From: Fimbriimonas planktonicus
GTDB taxonomy: Bacteria > Armatimonadota > Fimbriimonadia > Fimbriimonadales > Fimbriimonadaceae
Assembly (NCBI GenBank): GCA_965234685.1
Contig: OZ248539.1
Location: forward strand, 2,852,001-2,916,000
Length of the DNA: 64,000 nucleotides
Direction of reading: 5' to 3'
Positions 16,740 to 24,284 of the stretch are shown piece after piece. Under the pieces are notes generated by a model. It worked only from the letters and a program-made list of their open reading frames with translations, searched no databases and was not told where the DNA came from. Position 1 is the first letter of the stretch. The number at the start of each line of letters is the position of its first letter. The position numbers were made by a program, and so were the translations under genes.

Positions 16740-18068
16740 ATGCCAAACCCACAGAAAATTTCAGGACCCTGGATCTCCTGCGACGGCGACGGAAACTACG
16801 GCCGCCCCGAAGTCATCCGCCAACCAAAGGCATCGACAAAAATCGAAGGCGTTTCCCGCCGCGGCCTCCTTGTCGGCGCATCCATGGCCAGCCTCGCCTG
16901 GGCCAGCCGAGGCACCGCCCTCGCCGGATTCACCGTCTCAGAAGAAAAGAAAGACAACGTCCTCATCGTCATCTTCCTGCGCGGCGGAGCCGACGGCATG
17001 AGCGTCCTCGTGCCCTTCTTCGAAGACCAGTACTACAAAATCCGGCCGAACATCGCCATCACCGAGCGGCAATCCATCAAGCTCGATGACAAGTTCGGCC
17101 TGCACCCCGCCTTCGATCCCATCAAGCCGCTCATCGAAGAAAAGAAGCTCCTCGCCATCCACGCCGTCGGTAGCTTCGACCAAACTCGCAGCCACTTCGA
17201 AGCCATGAGCGCCATGGAGCGAGGCCTCGCCAACGACGGCGCCGGACCCGCCAGCGGCTGGCTCGGTCGCTACCTCGCTGCCTCCGCCCGACCCGATCAC
17301 ACCCCCCTCCGCGCCGTCGCTTTTGGCTCCACCATGCCCGATGCCTTCCGAGGCGGCCTAAACGCCATCGGCCTCAACAGCATCGCCGACTACCGCCTAA
17401 ACGGCAGCGACGCCGAACGAAAAGAGCTCGTCCAACGCCTGCGCAAACTCTGCGCCGAAGGCGACGACGCTGCCTCCGAAGCTGGCCGAAGCACCCTCGC
17501 CGTTCTGGAATCCGTGCAAAACCTAAAAATGAGCACCGACCTAGAAGCGCGCGGAATCAAATATCCCGAAACTGGCCTCGGCCAAGGCCTCAAAGAGACC
17601 GCCACCCTGATGCGATCCGGTATCGGAATGGAAGTCGCCTTCCTCAACATGGGCGGATGGGACACCCACGTCACCCAAGGCTCAACCGCCGGCTGGATGC
17701 CCGGACTCCTCGGCGAACTCGGAACCGCTCTCGGCGCCTTCGCGAAAGACCTTGGCCCGCTCTTAGACAAAGCCACCATCGTCGTCAAATCCGAATTCGG
17801 ACGACGCGCCTACGAAAACGGCGGACTCGGCACCGACCACGGCCGCGCCGGAGCGATGCTCGTGATGGGCGGCGGAATCAAAAAGCCCGGCGTCTACGCC
17901 GACTGGCCCGGCCTAAAGCCCGACGAACTCGAAGGCCCCGGCGACCTCCGCGTCACCACCGACTACCGCAGCGTCCTCAAAGAAATCCTCGCCAAACGGC
18001 ACGGATTCAACGACGGCGGCGAAGTCTTCCCCTCCTTCAAAGGCGCCACTTCAAACTTCCTCTCGTAA
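16740..18068 (+). CDS. DUF1501 family protein (sulfatase-like), Tat signal
   Basis: A 442-residue DUF1501 protein. The ATG at 16740 follows the DUF1800 stop by 2 bases; a much longer in-frame extension upstream overlaps DUF1800 and is rejected. A Tat-type signal (VSRRGLLVGASMASLAWA) lies about 40 residues in. Alkaline-phosphatase-fold markers include FLRGGADGMSVLVP, HAVGSFDQTRSHFEAM, MGGWDTH and SEFGRRAYENGGLGTDHGRAG. The role of DUF1800/DUF1501 pairs is not established; they are common in planctomycetes and related groups and are thought to act in the cell envelope. Confidence 0.9.
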   Translation: MPNPQKISGPWISCDGDGNYGRPEVIRQPKASTKIEGVSRRGLLVGASMASLAWASRGTALAGFTVSEEKKDNVLIVIFLRGGADGMSVLVPFFEDQYYKIRPNIAITERQSIKLDDKFGLHPAFDPIKPLIEEKKLLAIHAVGSFDQTRSHFEAMSAMERGLANDGAGPASGWLGRYLAASARPDHTPLRAVAFGSTMPDAFRGGLNAIGLNSIADYRLNGSDAERKELVQRLRKLCAEGDDAASEAGRSTLAVLESVQNLKMSTDLEARGIKYPETGLGQGLKETATLMRSGIGMEVAFLNMGGWDTHVTQGSTAGWMPGLLGELGTALGAFAKDLGPLLDKATIVVKSEFGRRAYENGGLGTDHGRAGAMLVMGGGIKKPGVYADWPGLKPDELEGPGDLRVTTDYRSVLKEILAKRHGFNDGGEVFPSFKGATSNFLS

Positions 18069-18070
18069 CA

Positions 18071-18100
18071 CCCCGGGAATGGTCCTAGGACCATCCCCGG
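18071..18100 (+). terminator. Palindrome after DUF1501 gene
   Basis: A perfect 16-base palindrome (18079-18094, ATGGTCCTAGGACCAT) is extended beyond one mismatch by GGG/CCC and CC/GG pairs, giving a long GC-rich stem 3 bases after the stop codon. There is no T-run. It is probably a transcription end or mRNA 3' stabiliser for the DUF1800-DUF1501 operon. Confidence 0.5.
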
Positions 18101-18192
18101 CCGGGAACCCTCGGCTCAATACACGTGTTGCAATTCGTGTAAGGAGAGTCGTGAAAAAAAGTACGCGACCGAAGCAGATGAGTCTATCCTCA

Positions 18193-18262
18193 GCCGGGGT
18201 TGTTTCCTCCCCCAGGGACCAGCAAAGCTGGTAACGCGCAAAACCCTAGCCCCGGCATTTTT
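18193..18262 (+). terminator. Terminator-like stem with inner hairpin before the accB-like gene
   Basis: GCCGGGG (18193-18199) pairs with CCCCGGC (18250-18256), which is followed by ATTTTT. Inside lies a second hairpin, CCAGC-AAA-GCTGG (18219-18231). The T-run after the closing arm is terminator-like, and the ATG of the next gene follows 24 bases later. It may end the upstream operon or act as a leader attenuator. Confidence 0.45.
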
Positions 18263-18286
18263 CTTACTCGGTACACTCCAGCTAGA

Positions 18287-18715
18287 ATGGCGAACGAAAC
18301 CCCGACCCCAGAAGAACCGATTAGCTCGGCTTGGTCGTCGGTTCGGCACGCTCTTTCCACCGCCCGATCCAACGGATTCGCCGAAGTCGAACTCACCATC
18401 GGCAACACCAGCTTCACCGCCACCCTCTCCCCGGCTCCGGCAAAGCCGAAGCCACCCGAAGCCACCACGCCCGAGCAAGCAAAGGACACCAAAAAGCCAA
18501 TCAAGTCCAACTACGTCGGCTACTTCCGCCCCGCTAGCTCCCCGCTCGAAGTCGGACAAACCGTCACCGCCGGACAGATCATCGGCCACATCGCTGTTCT
18601 CGGCCTTGCAAACGACGTCGAATCGAACGTCGCCGGAACCGTCATCGAAGTCCTCGCCGAAACCGACGCCCCCGTCCAGTTCGGCCAAATCATCGCCTGG
18701 GTGGAACCAACATGA
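18287..18715 (+). CDS. BCCP-like (AccB-like) protein lacking the biotinyl lysine
   Basis: A 142-residue protein with the AccB plan: an N-terminal helical part, a Pro/Ala/Lys linker (residues ~47-68) and a C-terminal biotinyl-domain fold. The fold retains the flanking motifs (VGYFRPASSPLEVGQTVTAG, VESNVAGTVIEVL, PVQFGQIIAWVEP). In canonical BCCP the hairpin turn reads EAMKM with biotin on Lys. The aligned segment here reads AVLGL, with Gly at the Lys position. It therefore cannot carry biotin in the usual way. It resembles plant BADC proteins, lysine-less BCCP homologues that regulate acetyl-CoA carboxylase. It overlaps the next gene by 4 bases and is two genes before accC. ATG at 18287 has TACACT nine bases upstream. 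Confidence 0.75.
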   Translation: MANETPTPEEPISSAWSSVRHALSTARSNGFAEVELTIGNTSFTATLSPAPAKPKPPEATTPEQAKDTKKPIKSNYVGYFRPASSPLEVGQTVTAGQIIGHIAVLGLANDVESNVAGTVIEVLAETDAPVQFGQIIAWVEPT

Positions 18716-19098
18716 CGCAATCCAAAACGCGCGGAAACACGCTCGTCAGCCTCCTGGCGACCCTCGCCATCATCGCCGTCCTCAGCGTCGCCCTCTTCTA
18801 CGGTAGCGGTGCCTTCGGCGGAGAAAAGAAGAGCTCCCGAGCCGACGGCAAAGGCACCACCGTTCTAGGCGCGGCAAAATACGCCGCCAAAGACGACGTC
18901 TGCCGCAGCAACCTCGGCCAAGTCCGCAGCGCCCTCCAAATCGTCGCCATGACCAACGAGGACCAGCCGCCCGCCGACATCAAAGAGACCAAGCTCCCGT
19001 CCGAATTCTACGTTTGCCCGGTTGGCGGAGAAGCCTACGAATACAACCAAGCCGATGGCCTGGTGAAATGTCCCCACCCCGGCCACGGAAAATACTGA
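18712..19098 (+). CDS. Prepilin-like small protein inside the acc operon
   Basis: A 128-residue protein with a type IV prepilin-like N-terminus, RGNTLVSLLATLAIIAVLSV: a short basic leader, Gly before the hydrophobic helix, then a single membrane segment. Position +5, normally Glu, is Ser. The globular part has four Cys (CRSNL, CPVGG, KCPHPGHG), the last three suggesting a small metal-binding knuckle. Such C-terminal CP-x-G...C-P-x-x-G segments occur in pseudopilins of several environmental phyla. Its ATG lies in an ATGA overlap with the accB-like gene, and accC begins on the base after its stop. Confidence 0.7.
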   Translation: MTQSKTRGNTLVSLLATLAIIAVLSVALFYGSGAFGGEKKSSRADGKGTTVLGAAKYAAKDDVCRSNLGQVRSALQIVAMTNEDQPPADIKETKLPSEFYVCPVGGEAYEYNQADGLVKCPHPGHGKY

Positions 19099-20451
19099 AT
19101 GTTTAAGAAGATCCTCATCGCAAACCGAGGCGAAATCGCCTGCCGAGTCATCCGTGCCTGCCGCGAACTCGGCGTCCTCAGCGTCGCCGTTCACAGCGAA
19201 GCCGACCGCGAAAGCCTGCACGTCAAACTCGCCGATGAAGCCGTTTGCGTCGGAGCCGGATCAAACACCGATAGCTACCTGAACCTCGCCAACGTGCTGA
19301 TGGCCTGCCAAATCTCTGGCGCCGAAGCCGTCCACCCCGGCTACGGCTACTTCAGCGAACGCGCCAACTTCGCCATCGCCCTCCAAAGCCTCGGCATCGC
19401 CTTCATCGGCCCCCCGCCCGGAGCGATCGAGGCTATGGGCGATAAGGCCAAGGCCAAAGCCGCTGCCATCGCCGCCAATGTCCCCGTCGTCCCCGGCTCC
19501 CCCGGTGCGGTACCAAACGAAAGCGTCGCCCTCGACATCGCCGACGAGATGGGCTACCCCATCCTCCTCAAAGCCGTCGCTGGTGGCGGAGGCCGAGGCA
19601 TCCGCCGCGTCGATGGCCCCGACGACCTCGCCCGACTCTGGAAAATGGCCCAAGCCGAGGCCCAAGCCAGCTTCGGTTCCGGCGAAATCCTCATCGAAAA
19701 GTGCGTCGTCCGGCCCCGTCACGTCGAAATCCAAGTCATCGGCGACCACTACGGAAACATGGTCTACCTGGGTGAGCGCGAGTGCTCAATCCAAAACCTC
19801 CGCCACCAAAAAATCGTCGAGGAAGCCCCCTTCGAGCAAATGCGCCCCGAAGTCCGAAAGGCCATGGGCGAAGCCGCCGTCCGCGTTGCCCTCAGCGTCG
19901 GCTACCACAACGCCGGAACCGTCGAGTTCCTCCTCGATGACGACCACAACTTCTACTTCCTGGAGATGAACACCCGTCTCCAGGTCGAGCACCCGGTCAC
20001 CGAAGAGATCACCAACCTCGACCTCGTACACCTCATGCTCCGAATCGCCAGCGGCGAAAAGCTCCCGATCACCCAAGAGGAAGTCAACCTCGAAGGCCAT
20101 AGCATCGAAGCCCGAATCACCGCCCAAGACCCCGATAAAGACTTCGCCCCAAGCACCGGCCAAATCACCGAATGGGTCGCCCCGAGCGGTCGCGGTGTGC
20201 GCATGGAAACCCATGCCTACGCCGGATTCTCCGTCTCGCCTTACTACGACCCCCTCATCGCCAAACTGATCGTGAAAGCCCCCACCCGCGAGCAAGCCGT
20301 CGCGAAGCTCGCCGTCGCGCTGAACGAGTTCCAAATCGGCGGCATCCAAACCAACCTGCCGTTTCTCCGCCGCTTGGTCGAGAGCGGAGCCTACAAGTCC
20401 GGCAACTTCGATACCGGCTGGGTCCCGCGCTTCCTTGAGGGCTTGGGTTGA
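19099..20451 (+). CDS. accC: Acetyl-CoA carboxylase biotin carboxylase subunit
   Basis: A 450-residue ATP-grasp biotin carboxylase, which carboxylates biotin on BCCP for malonyl-CoA synthesis. Full-length family motifs are seen: FKKILIANRGEIACRVIRA, HPGYGYFSERANFA, the Gly-rich ATP loop KAVAGGGGRGIR, EKCVVRPRHVEIQV, ECSIQNLRHQKIVEEAP and FLEMNTRLQVEHPVTE. Length matches E. coli AccC. It follows the pilin-like gene with no gap. Its stop overlaps the TTG start of nusB (TTGA). Confidence 0.96.
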   Translation: MFKKILIANRGEIACRVIRACRELGVLSVAVHSEADRESLHVKLADEAVCVGAGSNTDSYLNLANVLMACQISGAEAVHPGYGYFSERANFAIALQSLGIAFIGPPPGAIEAMGDKAKAKAAAIAANVPVVPGSPGAVPNESVALDIADEMGYPILLKAVAGGGGRGIRRVDGPDDLARLWKMAQAEAQASFGSGEILIEKCVVRPRHVEIQVIGDHYGNMVYLGERECSIQNLRHQKIVEEAPFEQMRPEVRKAMGEAAVRVALSVGYHNAGTVEFLLDDDHNFYFLEMNTRLQVEHPVTEEITNLDLVHLMLRIASGEKLPITQEEVNLEGHSIEARITAQDPDKDFAPSTGQITEWVAPSGRGVRMETHAYAGFSVSPYYDPLIAKLIVKAPTREQAVAKLAVALNEFQIGGIQTNLPFLRRLVESGAYKSGNFDTGWVPRFLEGLG

Positions 20452-21116
20452 TCTTCTCCAAATCGCGCCGACACGCCCGCGAACTCGCCCTCCGCGTTCT
20501 GTACGAATCGGAATATGGCGACCGACCCGCCGCCGAAATCCTCGCCGAAGCCTTCACCGAAGTGCCGCAGGTGACCGCTGGCGTCGTCGAACCATCCCTG
20601 CTCTACAACCCAGATGACGACGGCTACTGGACCCAGCTCGAATACGGCTTCAACCCCGAGCTCGAACGCTACACCGAAGAACTCGTCTACGGCGTCCAAA
20701 ACCAGCAGGCCCGCATCAACGAGCTGATCCAAGACCACCTGCACGACTACGAACTCGATCGCCTCGCCGCGATGGACCGCATCGTCATGCAAATCGCCAC
20801 CTTCGAGCTGCTCTACGTCCCCTACATCAGCCCCTTCATCACCATCAACGAAGCCATCGAAATCGCCAAGAAATTCTCCAGCGTCGAGAGCGGCAAGTTC
20901 GTAAACGGCGTCCTCGGAAACCTGTACAAAGTCACTGAGAAGCACCACTGGGATCCCAAAATGGGCGAAGCCGAACCCGAAGTCTATGTGGCTCCGGTGG
21001 TGAAAGAGGAACTGGTGGAAGAAGTCGTCGACGCCGATTCGCAAGAAGGCAAAAACGCCCGCCGCTTTGGTTGGGTGCTGAAGTCAGAGTTGATGCCAGA
21101 GCCAACGCCAGAATAG
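20448..21116 (+). CDS. nusB: Transcription antitermination factor NusB
   Basis: A 222-residue NusB, longer than the usual 140-160. The core motifs are KSRRHARELALRVLYESEYGD at the start, LDRLAAMDRIVMQIATFELLY and NEAIEIAKKFSSVESGKFVNGVLGNL. Extra length comes from an insertion after the first helix region (residues ~28-60, acidic) and a C-terminal tail of about 65 residues rich in Glu and Val. NusB with NusE promotes rRNA antitermination. TTG start, coupled to accC by a 4-base overlap. Confidence 0.93.
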   Translation: MIFSKSRRHARELALRVLYESEYGDRPAAEILAEAFTEVPQVTAGVVEPSLLYNPDDDGYWTQLEYGFNPELERYTEELVYGVQNQQARINELIQDHLHDYELDRLAAMDRIVMQIATFELLYVPYISPFITINEAIEIAKKFSSVESGKFVNGVLGNLYKVTEKHHWDPKMGEAEPEVYVAPVVKEELVEEVVDADSQEGKNARRFGWVLKSELMPEPTPE

Positions 21117-21124
21117 AATCATTC

Positions 21125-21313
21125 ATGGGCGTCATGGAATCCGCACCGAAACCACACAAGAGCTACATCAAAGTACGGATCGAAAAGCACCGTTCGGAGA
21201 ACCCGGTGTACCGCGCTGCCTACGACGAAGAAGAGGCGCTCTACCAGTTGTCTCTGCAAAAGAAATCCGCGGATGGGCAACAAGCGTCGTCAAAGGAGAA
21301 CGACGCCAGCTAG
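21125..21313 (+). CDS. Small hypothetical protein, 62 aa
   Basis: A short open frame between nusB and folD. From the ATG at 21125 it encodes a charged protein with KSYIKVRIEKHRSENPVYRAAYDEEEALYQ-type content, low in Cys and without a signal. A TAGAAT hexamer lies eight bases upstream of the ATG, like other promoters in the window. A longer in-frame start at 21071 would overlap nusB. No homologue is recognised, so this is a plausible but unproven gene. Confidence 0.45.
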   Translation: MGVMESAPKPHKSYIKVRIEKHRSENPVYRAAYDEEEALYQLSLQKKSADGQQASSKENDAS

Positions 21314-21319
21314 GGCTTT

Positions 21320-21325
21320 CATAAT
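21320..21325 (+). promoter_or_regulatory. Putative -10 box of folD (leaderless)
   Basis: CATAAT, five bases (AAGAA), then the folD ATG at 21331. Sequence and spacing match riboflavin synthase and mutS exactly. Confidence 0.5.
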
Positions 21326-21330
21326 AAGAA

Positions 21331-22200
21331 ATGCCCGCCCAAATCCTTGATGGCCTCGCCCTGTCGAAACAACTCCGCGCGGAGTTGAAAGAGCGCGTCG
21401 GCGTCCTCAAAGAAAAAGGCATCACCCCCCGCCTCGAAGCCATCGTCGCCGCCCAAGACCCGGCGAGCCTCGCCTATGTCCGGATGAAGCGAAAGTGGGC
21501 CGAGGCCGCCGGAATGGAAAGCGGATCGTGGGAAGCCACCGCCGAAACCACCCAAGAAGAACTCATCGCAAAGGTCCACGAGCTCAACGCCAACCCACTC
21601 GTCCACGGCGTCCTCATCCAGCACCCGCTGCCCAAACACCTCGACGAAAACGCCGCCCTCATGGCCCTGGGGTCAGAAAAAGACGTCGACGGCATCACCC
21701 CCCAATCGCTCGGCCGCCTCGTCGGCGACCTCCCCGGCTTCCGCTGCGCCACCCCGCTCGGAATCACCAAAATCCTGAAGCACTACCAAATCCCCACCGC
21801 CGGAAAGCACGCCGTCGTCATCGGCCGTAGCGTCATCCTCGGCAAACCGATGGCCCTCATGCTCCTGCAAATGAACGCCACCGTAACCATCGCCCACAGC
21901 AAAACCGAAACCCTCCCCGCCCTCTGCCGCCAAGCCGATATCGTAGTAGCCGCCGTAGGCCGCGCCGAACTGGTGAAAGCCGACTGGATCAAACCCGGCG
22001 CCGTGGTGGTAGACGCCGGCTACAACAAAGTAGAAGGCCGAACCCACGACGTCGGCGACGTGGACTTTGAGGGTGTGTCGGAGGTCGCGTCTTGGCTGAC
22101 TCCGGTACCAGGTGGCGTGGGGCCGATGACTGTTGCCAGCCTGCTGGCGAACTGCGTCGAGGCTGCGGAGCTGACGGCGTATTTTGGATTATCGATTTAG
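21331..22200 (+). CDS. folD: Methylenetetrahydrofolate dehydrogenase/cyclohydrolase FolD
   Basis: A 289-residue bifunctional enzyme interconverting 5,10-methylene-THF and 10-formyl-THF. Motifs are QDPASLAYVRMKRKWAEAAG (catalytic Lys/Tyr region), VLIQHPLPKHLDENA, DVDGITPQSLGRL, the NADP site VVIGRSVILGKPMALML and TPVPGGVGPMTVASLL. Length and order are standard. It is the last housekeeping gene before the AT-richer accessory block. Confidence 0.96.
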   Translation: MPAQILDGLALSKQLRAELKERVGVLKEKGITPRLEAIVAAQDPASLAYVRMKRKWAEAAGMESGSWEATAETTQEELIAKVHELNANPLVHGVLIQHPLPKHLDENAALMALGSEKDVDGITPQSLGRLVGDLPGFRCATPLGITKILKHYQIPTAGKHAVVIGRSVILGKPMALMLLQMNATVTIAHSKTETLPALCRQADIVVAAVGRAELVKADWIKPGAVVVDAGYNKVEGRTHDVGDVDFEGVSEVASWLTPVPGGVGPMTVASLLANCVEAAELTAYFGLSI

Positions 22201-22497
22201 CGACCAATCATCTCAATTAGAAAGCCCGACAAACCGTGGTTCACTTTGATGTTTCATATGTAGTAATGTGAATTCCAGGCCAGTGAACAGGCCATCTAGT
22301 AAAGGAATGCTGGCAGCGAATGACAAGTTAAAAAATAAACATGCCAATATTTAACATTAAACTTGAAATGCTTTTGTGTCTTATTGCGTATTCCCCAGAA
22401 ACGGGCCTAGGAACCGATATCAGCACTTCAGTTATATGAAAACAATAGACATAGCAAAAAGTGCAGCAAAAGGAGACACAGGGGCCAGGTCCTGCCT
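22201..22497. other. AT-rich intergenic leader of the defence-like operon
   Basis: About 300 bases with no convincing gene. A/T content rises sharply compared with folD, and the stretch includes runs such as TTAAAAAATAAACATG and ATATTTAACATTAAAC. A weak TTGAAA...TATT pattern near 22360 could be a promoter. It marks the left boundary of the accessory block; no tRNA-like or repeat-flanked attachment site was recognised. Confidence 0.5.
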
Positions 22498-23733
22498 ATG
22501 ACTGCATCTGATCTGCGAAGTGTACTTTCTGCGACCGACAAGGGCGATGACGTCCAGCGAAGATTTCGATATCAGCACGCGTGCGGGGTTCAGCTGCTTC
22601 TCCGAATGCTCGTGATGGATCCACGTCCGGTATGTCTGTGGTGCGAGCACCACGAAGACTTTCTCGTTGAACATCGCCAGGGACAATTCCACGCATACCA
22701 AGTGAAAACAAGGTTAGAAGATGAGGGTAGGTGGCGGATGACCGATGTAGCTTTTACTTCTAGCATTCGGCGCTTCGTGCATTTGGAGTCAAAGTATCCG
22801 GGGACGGTTTCGGACTTCACTTTTCTTTCAAACGTTAGAGGATTCGATACATCAGACGAAAAAGAAATCAAAAGAAGCCCTATCAAATGTATTCAAACCG
22901 TCAAGGCCGCAACTTCGCTGCAGCATCTGGCGGAACCATTTCGCACTGCAGTTGTTACGCTTGCGGAAGCGATAGAGTGCTTAGATTCTGATGTATTTGC
23001 AGTCTTGAAGAAGACAGACTTTATGATGGGTCCGCCACTAGACGGTTTTGAGGCGGTAGTAGCCCATACTTCTGTCGGGAAGCATCCATCATGTCAGAAC
23101 GCGAGTCCAGCCAAGTTAAATGAACTCCGTGACGAGCTGATACAGGTTGTTGCAAAGGCAAGTGCCCTAACTTATGAGGGGTCGGATTCCGACTGGGTTT
23201 CATTGCTCGCTGAAAATGAAACTGATCCTAGACTGAAAGGCAAACAGGTACTACCTTCGTACATCGAGCAGATACTTTCGGAGAAACAACCGTTTCCTTT
23301 CCGCTTTGCACCCATCAAAAGTACTATTCTGAGTACAAAGGAAAGTACCAGTGTCTTGGAGCAAAAGCTGGTGCGTGGCGGCCTTGCCGATCAGGTTGAA
23401 ACAATGCAAAGACGAAAGCTGTCCGCCGAAATGCATCTCATTGGCATTGCCGAACGTGCTCCCGAAAGATCTGAGGCGATGTTGGATCAGCTTGATAGCG
23501 TTGTCCGCGGTATTTGTGATGATGAGAGGCAGGCCGCAGTTCTTGAGAACCCAGACAATTTCGGACAAAAAATGTACTCCGGTGTTGTGAGGGAACTTCG
23601 CAGAAAGTCGCGTGAAGAAGCAGATCTGATCTACGAGCAAACCGAAGAATGTCTTATTGGTATCGCAGGGTTACTGACAGAGGAATGCAAAGTCTGGTGG
23701 TCTCCGGTCTTTCCCTTGGTAGGCCAATCGTGA
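22498..23733 (+). CDS. Cap4/DUF4297-type nuclease effector (Lamassu / ABC-three-component)
   Basis: A 411-residue protein with an N-terminal DUF4297 (Cap4-type) PD-(D/E)xK nuclease. It has DKGDDVQRRFRYQHACGV at residues 15-31, then EHHEDF (50-55) with acidic catalytic residues, and QVKTR (68-72) with the catalytic Lys. The rest is helical, with a C-terminal segment rich in Glu, Arg and Leu. It is first in a three-gene run with overlapping ends: nuclease, small winged-helix protein, zinc-hook ATPase. That order fits Lamassu/DdmABC and ABC-three-component anti-phage or anti-plasmid systems, where the nuclease is released to degrade DNA. Codon use differs from the core genome. Confidence 0.75.
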   Translation: MTASDLRSVLSATDKGDDVQRRFRYQHACGVQLLLRMLVMDPRPVCLWCEHHEDFLVEHRQGQFHAYQVKTRLEDEGRWRMTDVAFTSSIRRFVHLESKYPGTVSDFTFLSNVRGFDTSDEKEIKRSPIKCIQTVKAATSLQHLAEPFRTAVVTLAEAIECLDSDVFAVLKKTDFMMGPPLDGFEAVVAHTSVGKHPSCQNASPAKLNELRDELIQVVAKASALTYEGSDSDWVSLLAENETDPRLKGKQVLPSYIEQILSEKQPFPFRFAPIKSTILSTKESTSVLEQKLVRGGLADQVETMQRRKLSAEMHLIGIAERAPERSEAMLDQLDSVVRGICDDERQAAVLENPDNFGQKMYSGVVRELRRKSREEADLIYEQTEECLIGIAGLLTEECKVWWSPVFPLVGQS

Positions 23734-24284
23734 GCATGCGACTCGTAAGAGCGACCGTCAACGCGGAGCAGGAGGATTCATTGCATGAAGCAAGAATACT
23801 GTTGCTGTTAGGGGAGAGAGCCGCTAGAGGCAATGCCACCATCGACGGCATCACTAAACTCGCAAAAATGGATTTCCTTTTGCGATATCCAGTATATCTT
23901 CAACGTTTGCTCAATGAAACCAAGACAGCGCCGCCGAAGGTTCAAATGCTGAACTTTGAGAAAGATACTGTAGAAAGTAAAATGATAAGATTCAGGTACG
24001 GACCCTGGGATCCAAGATACCGACGTTGGATTGGTCTTCTGGTTGCAAAGGGTTTGGTTGAAACCTATTTAAAGGGGCGAACAGTGCATGTTCGCGTTAC
24101 ATCGAAAGGCCGGGTTGTTGCATCTTCCTTGATTGACAGGCCGGAGTTCAAAGATCTCCAAATTCGAACTGCTACGGTCAACTCTGCGGTTGGTGGGATG
24201 TCCGGCACCAAACTGAAAGAACTAATTTATAAAGTAGTTCCAGAGCTGACCGGGATGGAATGGGGTAAGGAAATCGAACAATGA
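23730..24284 (+). CDS. Middle component (LmuC-like), winged-helix protein
   Basis: A 184-residue protein linking nuclease and ATPase genes. The GTG at 23730 makes a GTGA overlap with the nuclease stop; an ATG two codons later (23736) is also possible. The N-terminal half has a helical segment (ARILLLLGERAARG, then TKLAKMDFLLRYP). The centre has MIRFRYGPWDPRYRRWIGLL, a pattern I associate with ABC-three-component middle proteins, and the following GLVETYLKGRTVHVRVTSKG looks like a beta-wing. It ends in an ATGA overlap with the ATPase. Size, position and fold fit LmuC/DdmB-type components, but sequence divergence keeps this tentative. Confidence 0.65.
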   Translation: MSMRLVRATVNAEQEDSLHEARILLLLGERAARGNATIDGITKLAKMDFLLRYPVYLQRLLNETKTAPPKVQMLNFEKDTVESKMIRFRYGPWDPRYRRWIGLLVAKGLVETYLKGRTVHVRVTSKGRVVASSLIDRPEFKDLQIRTATVNSAVGGMSGTKLKELIYKVVPELTGMEWGKEIEQ

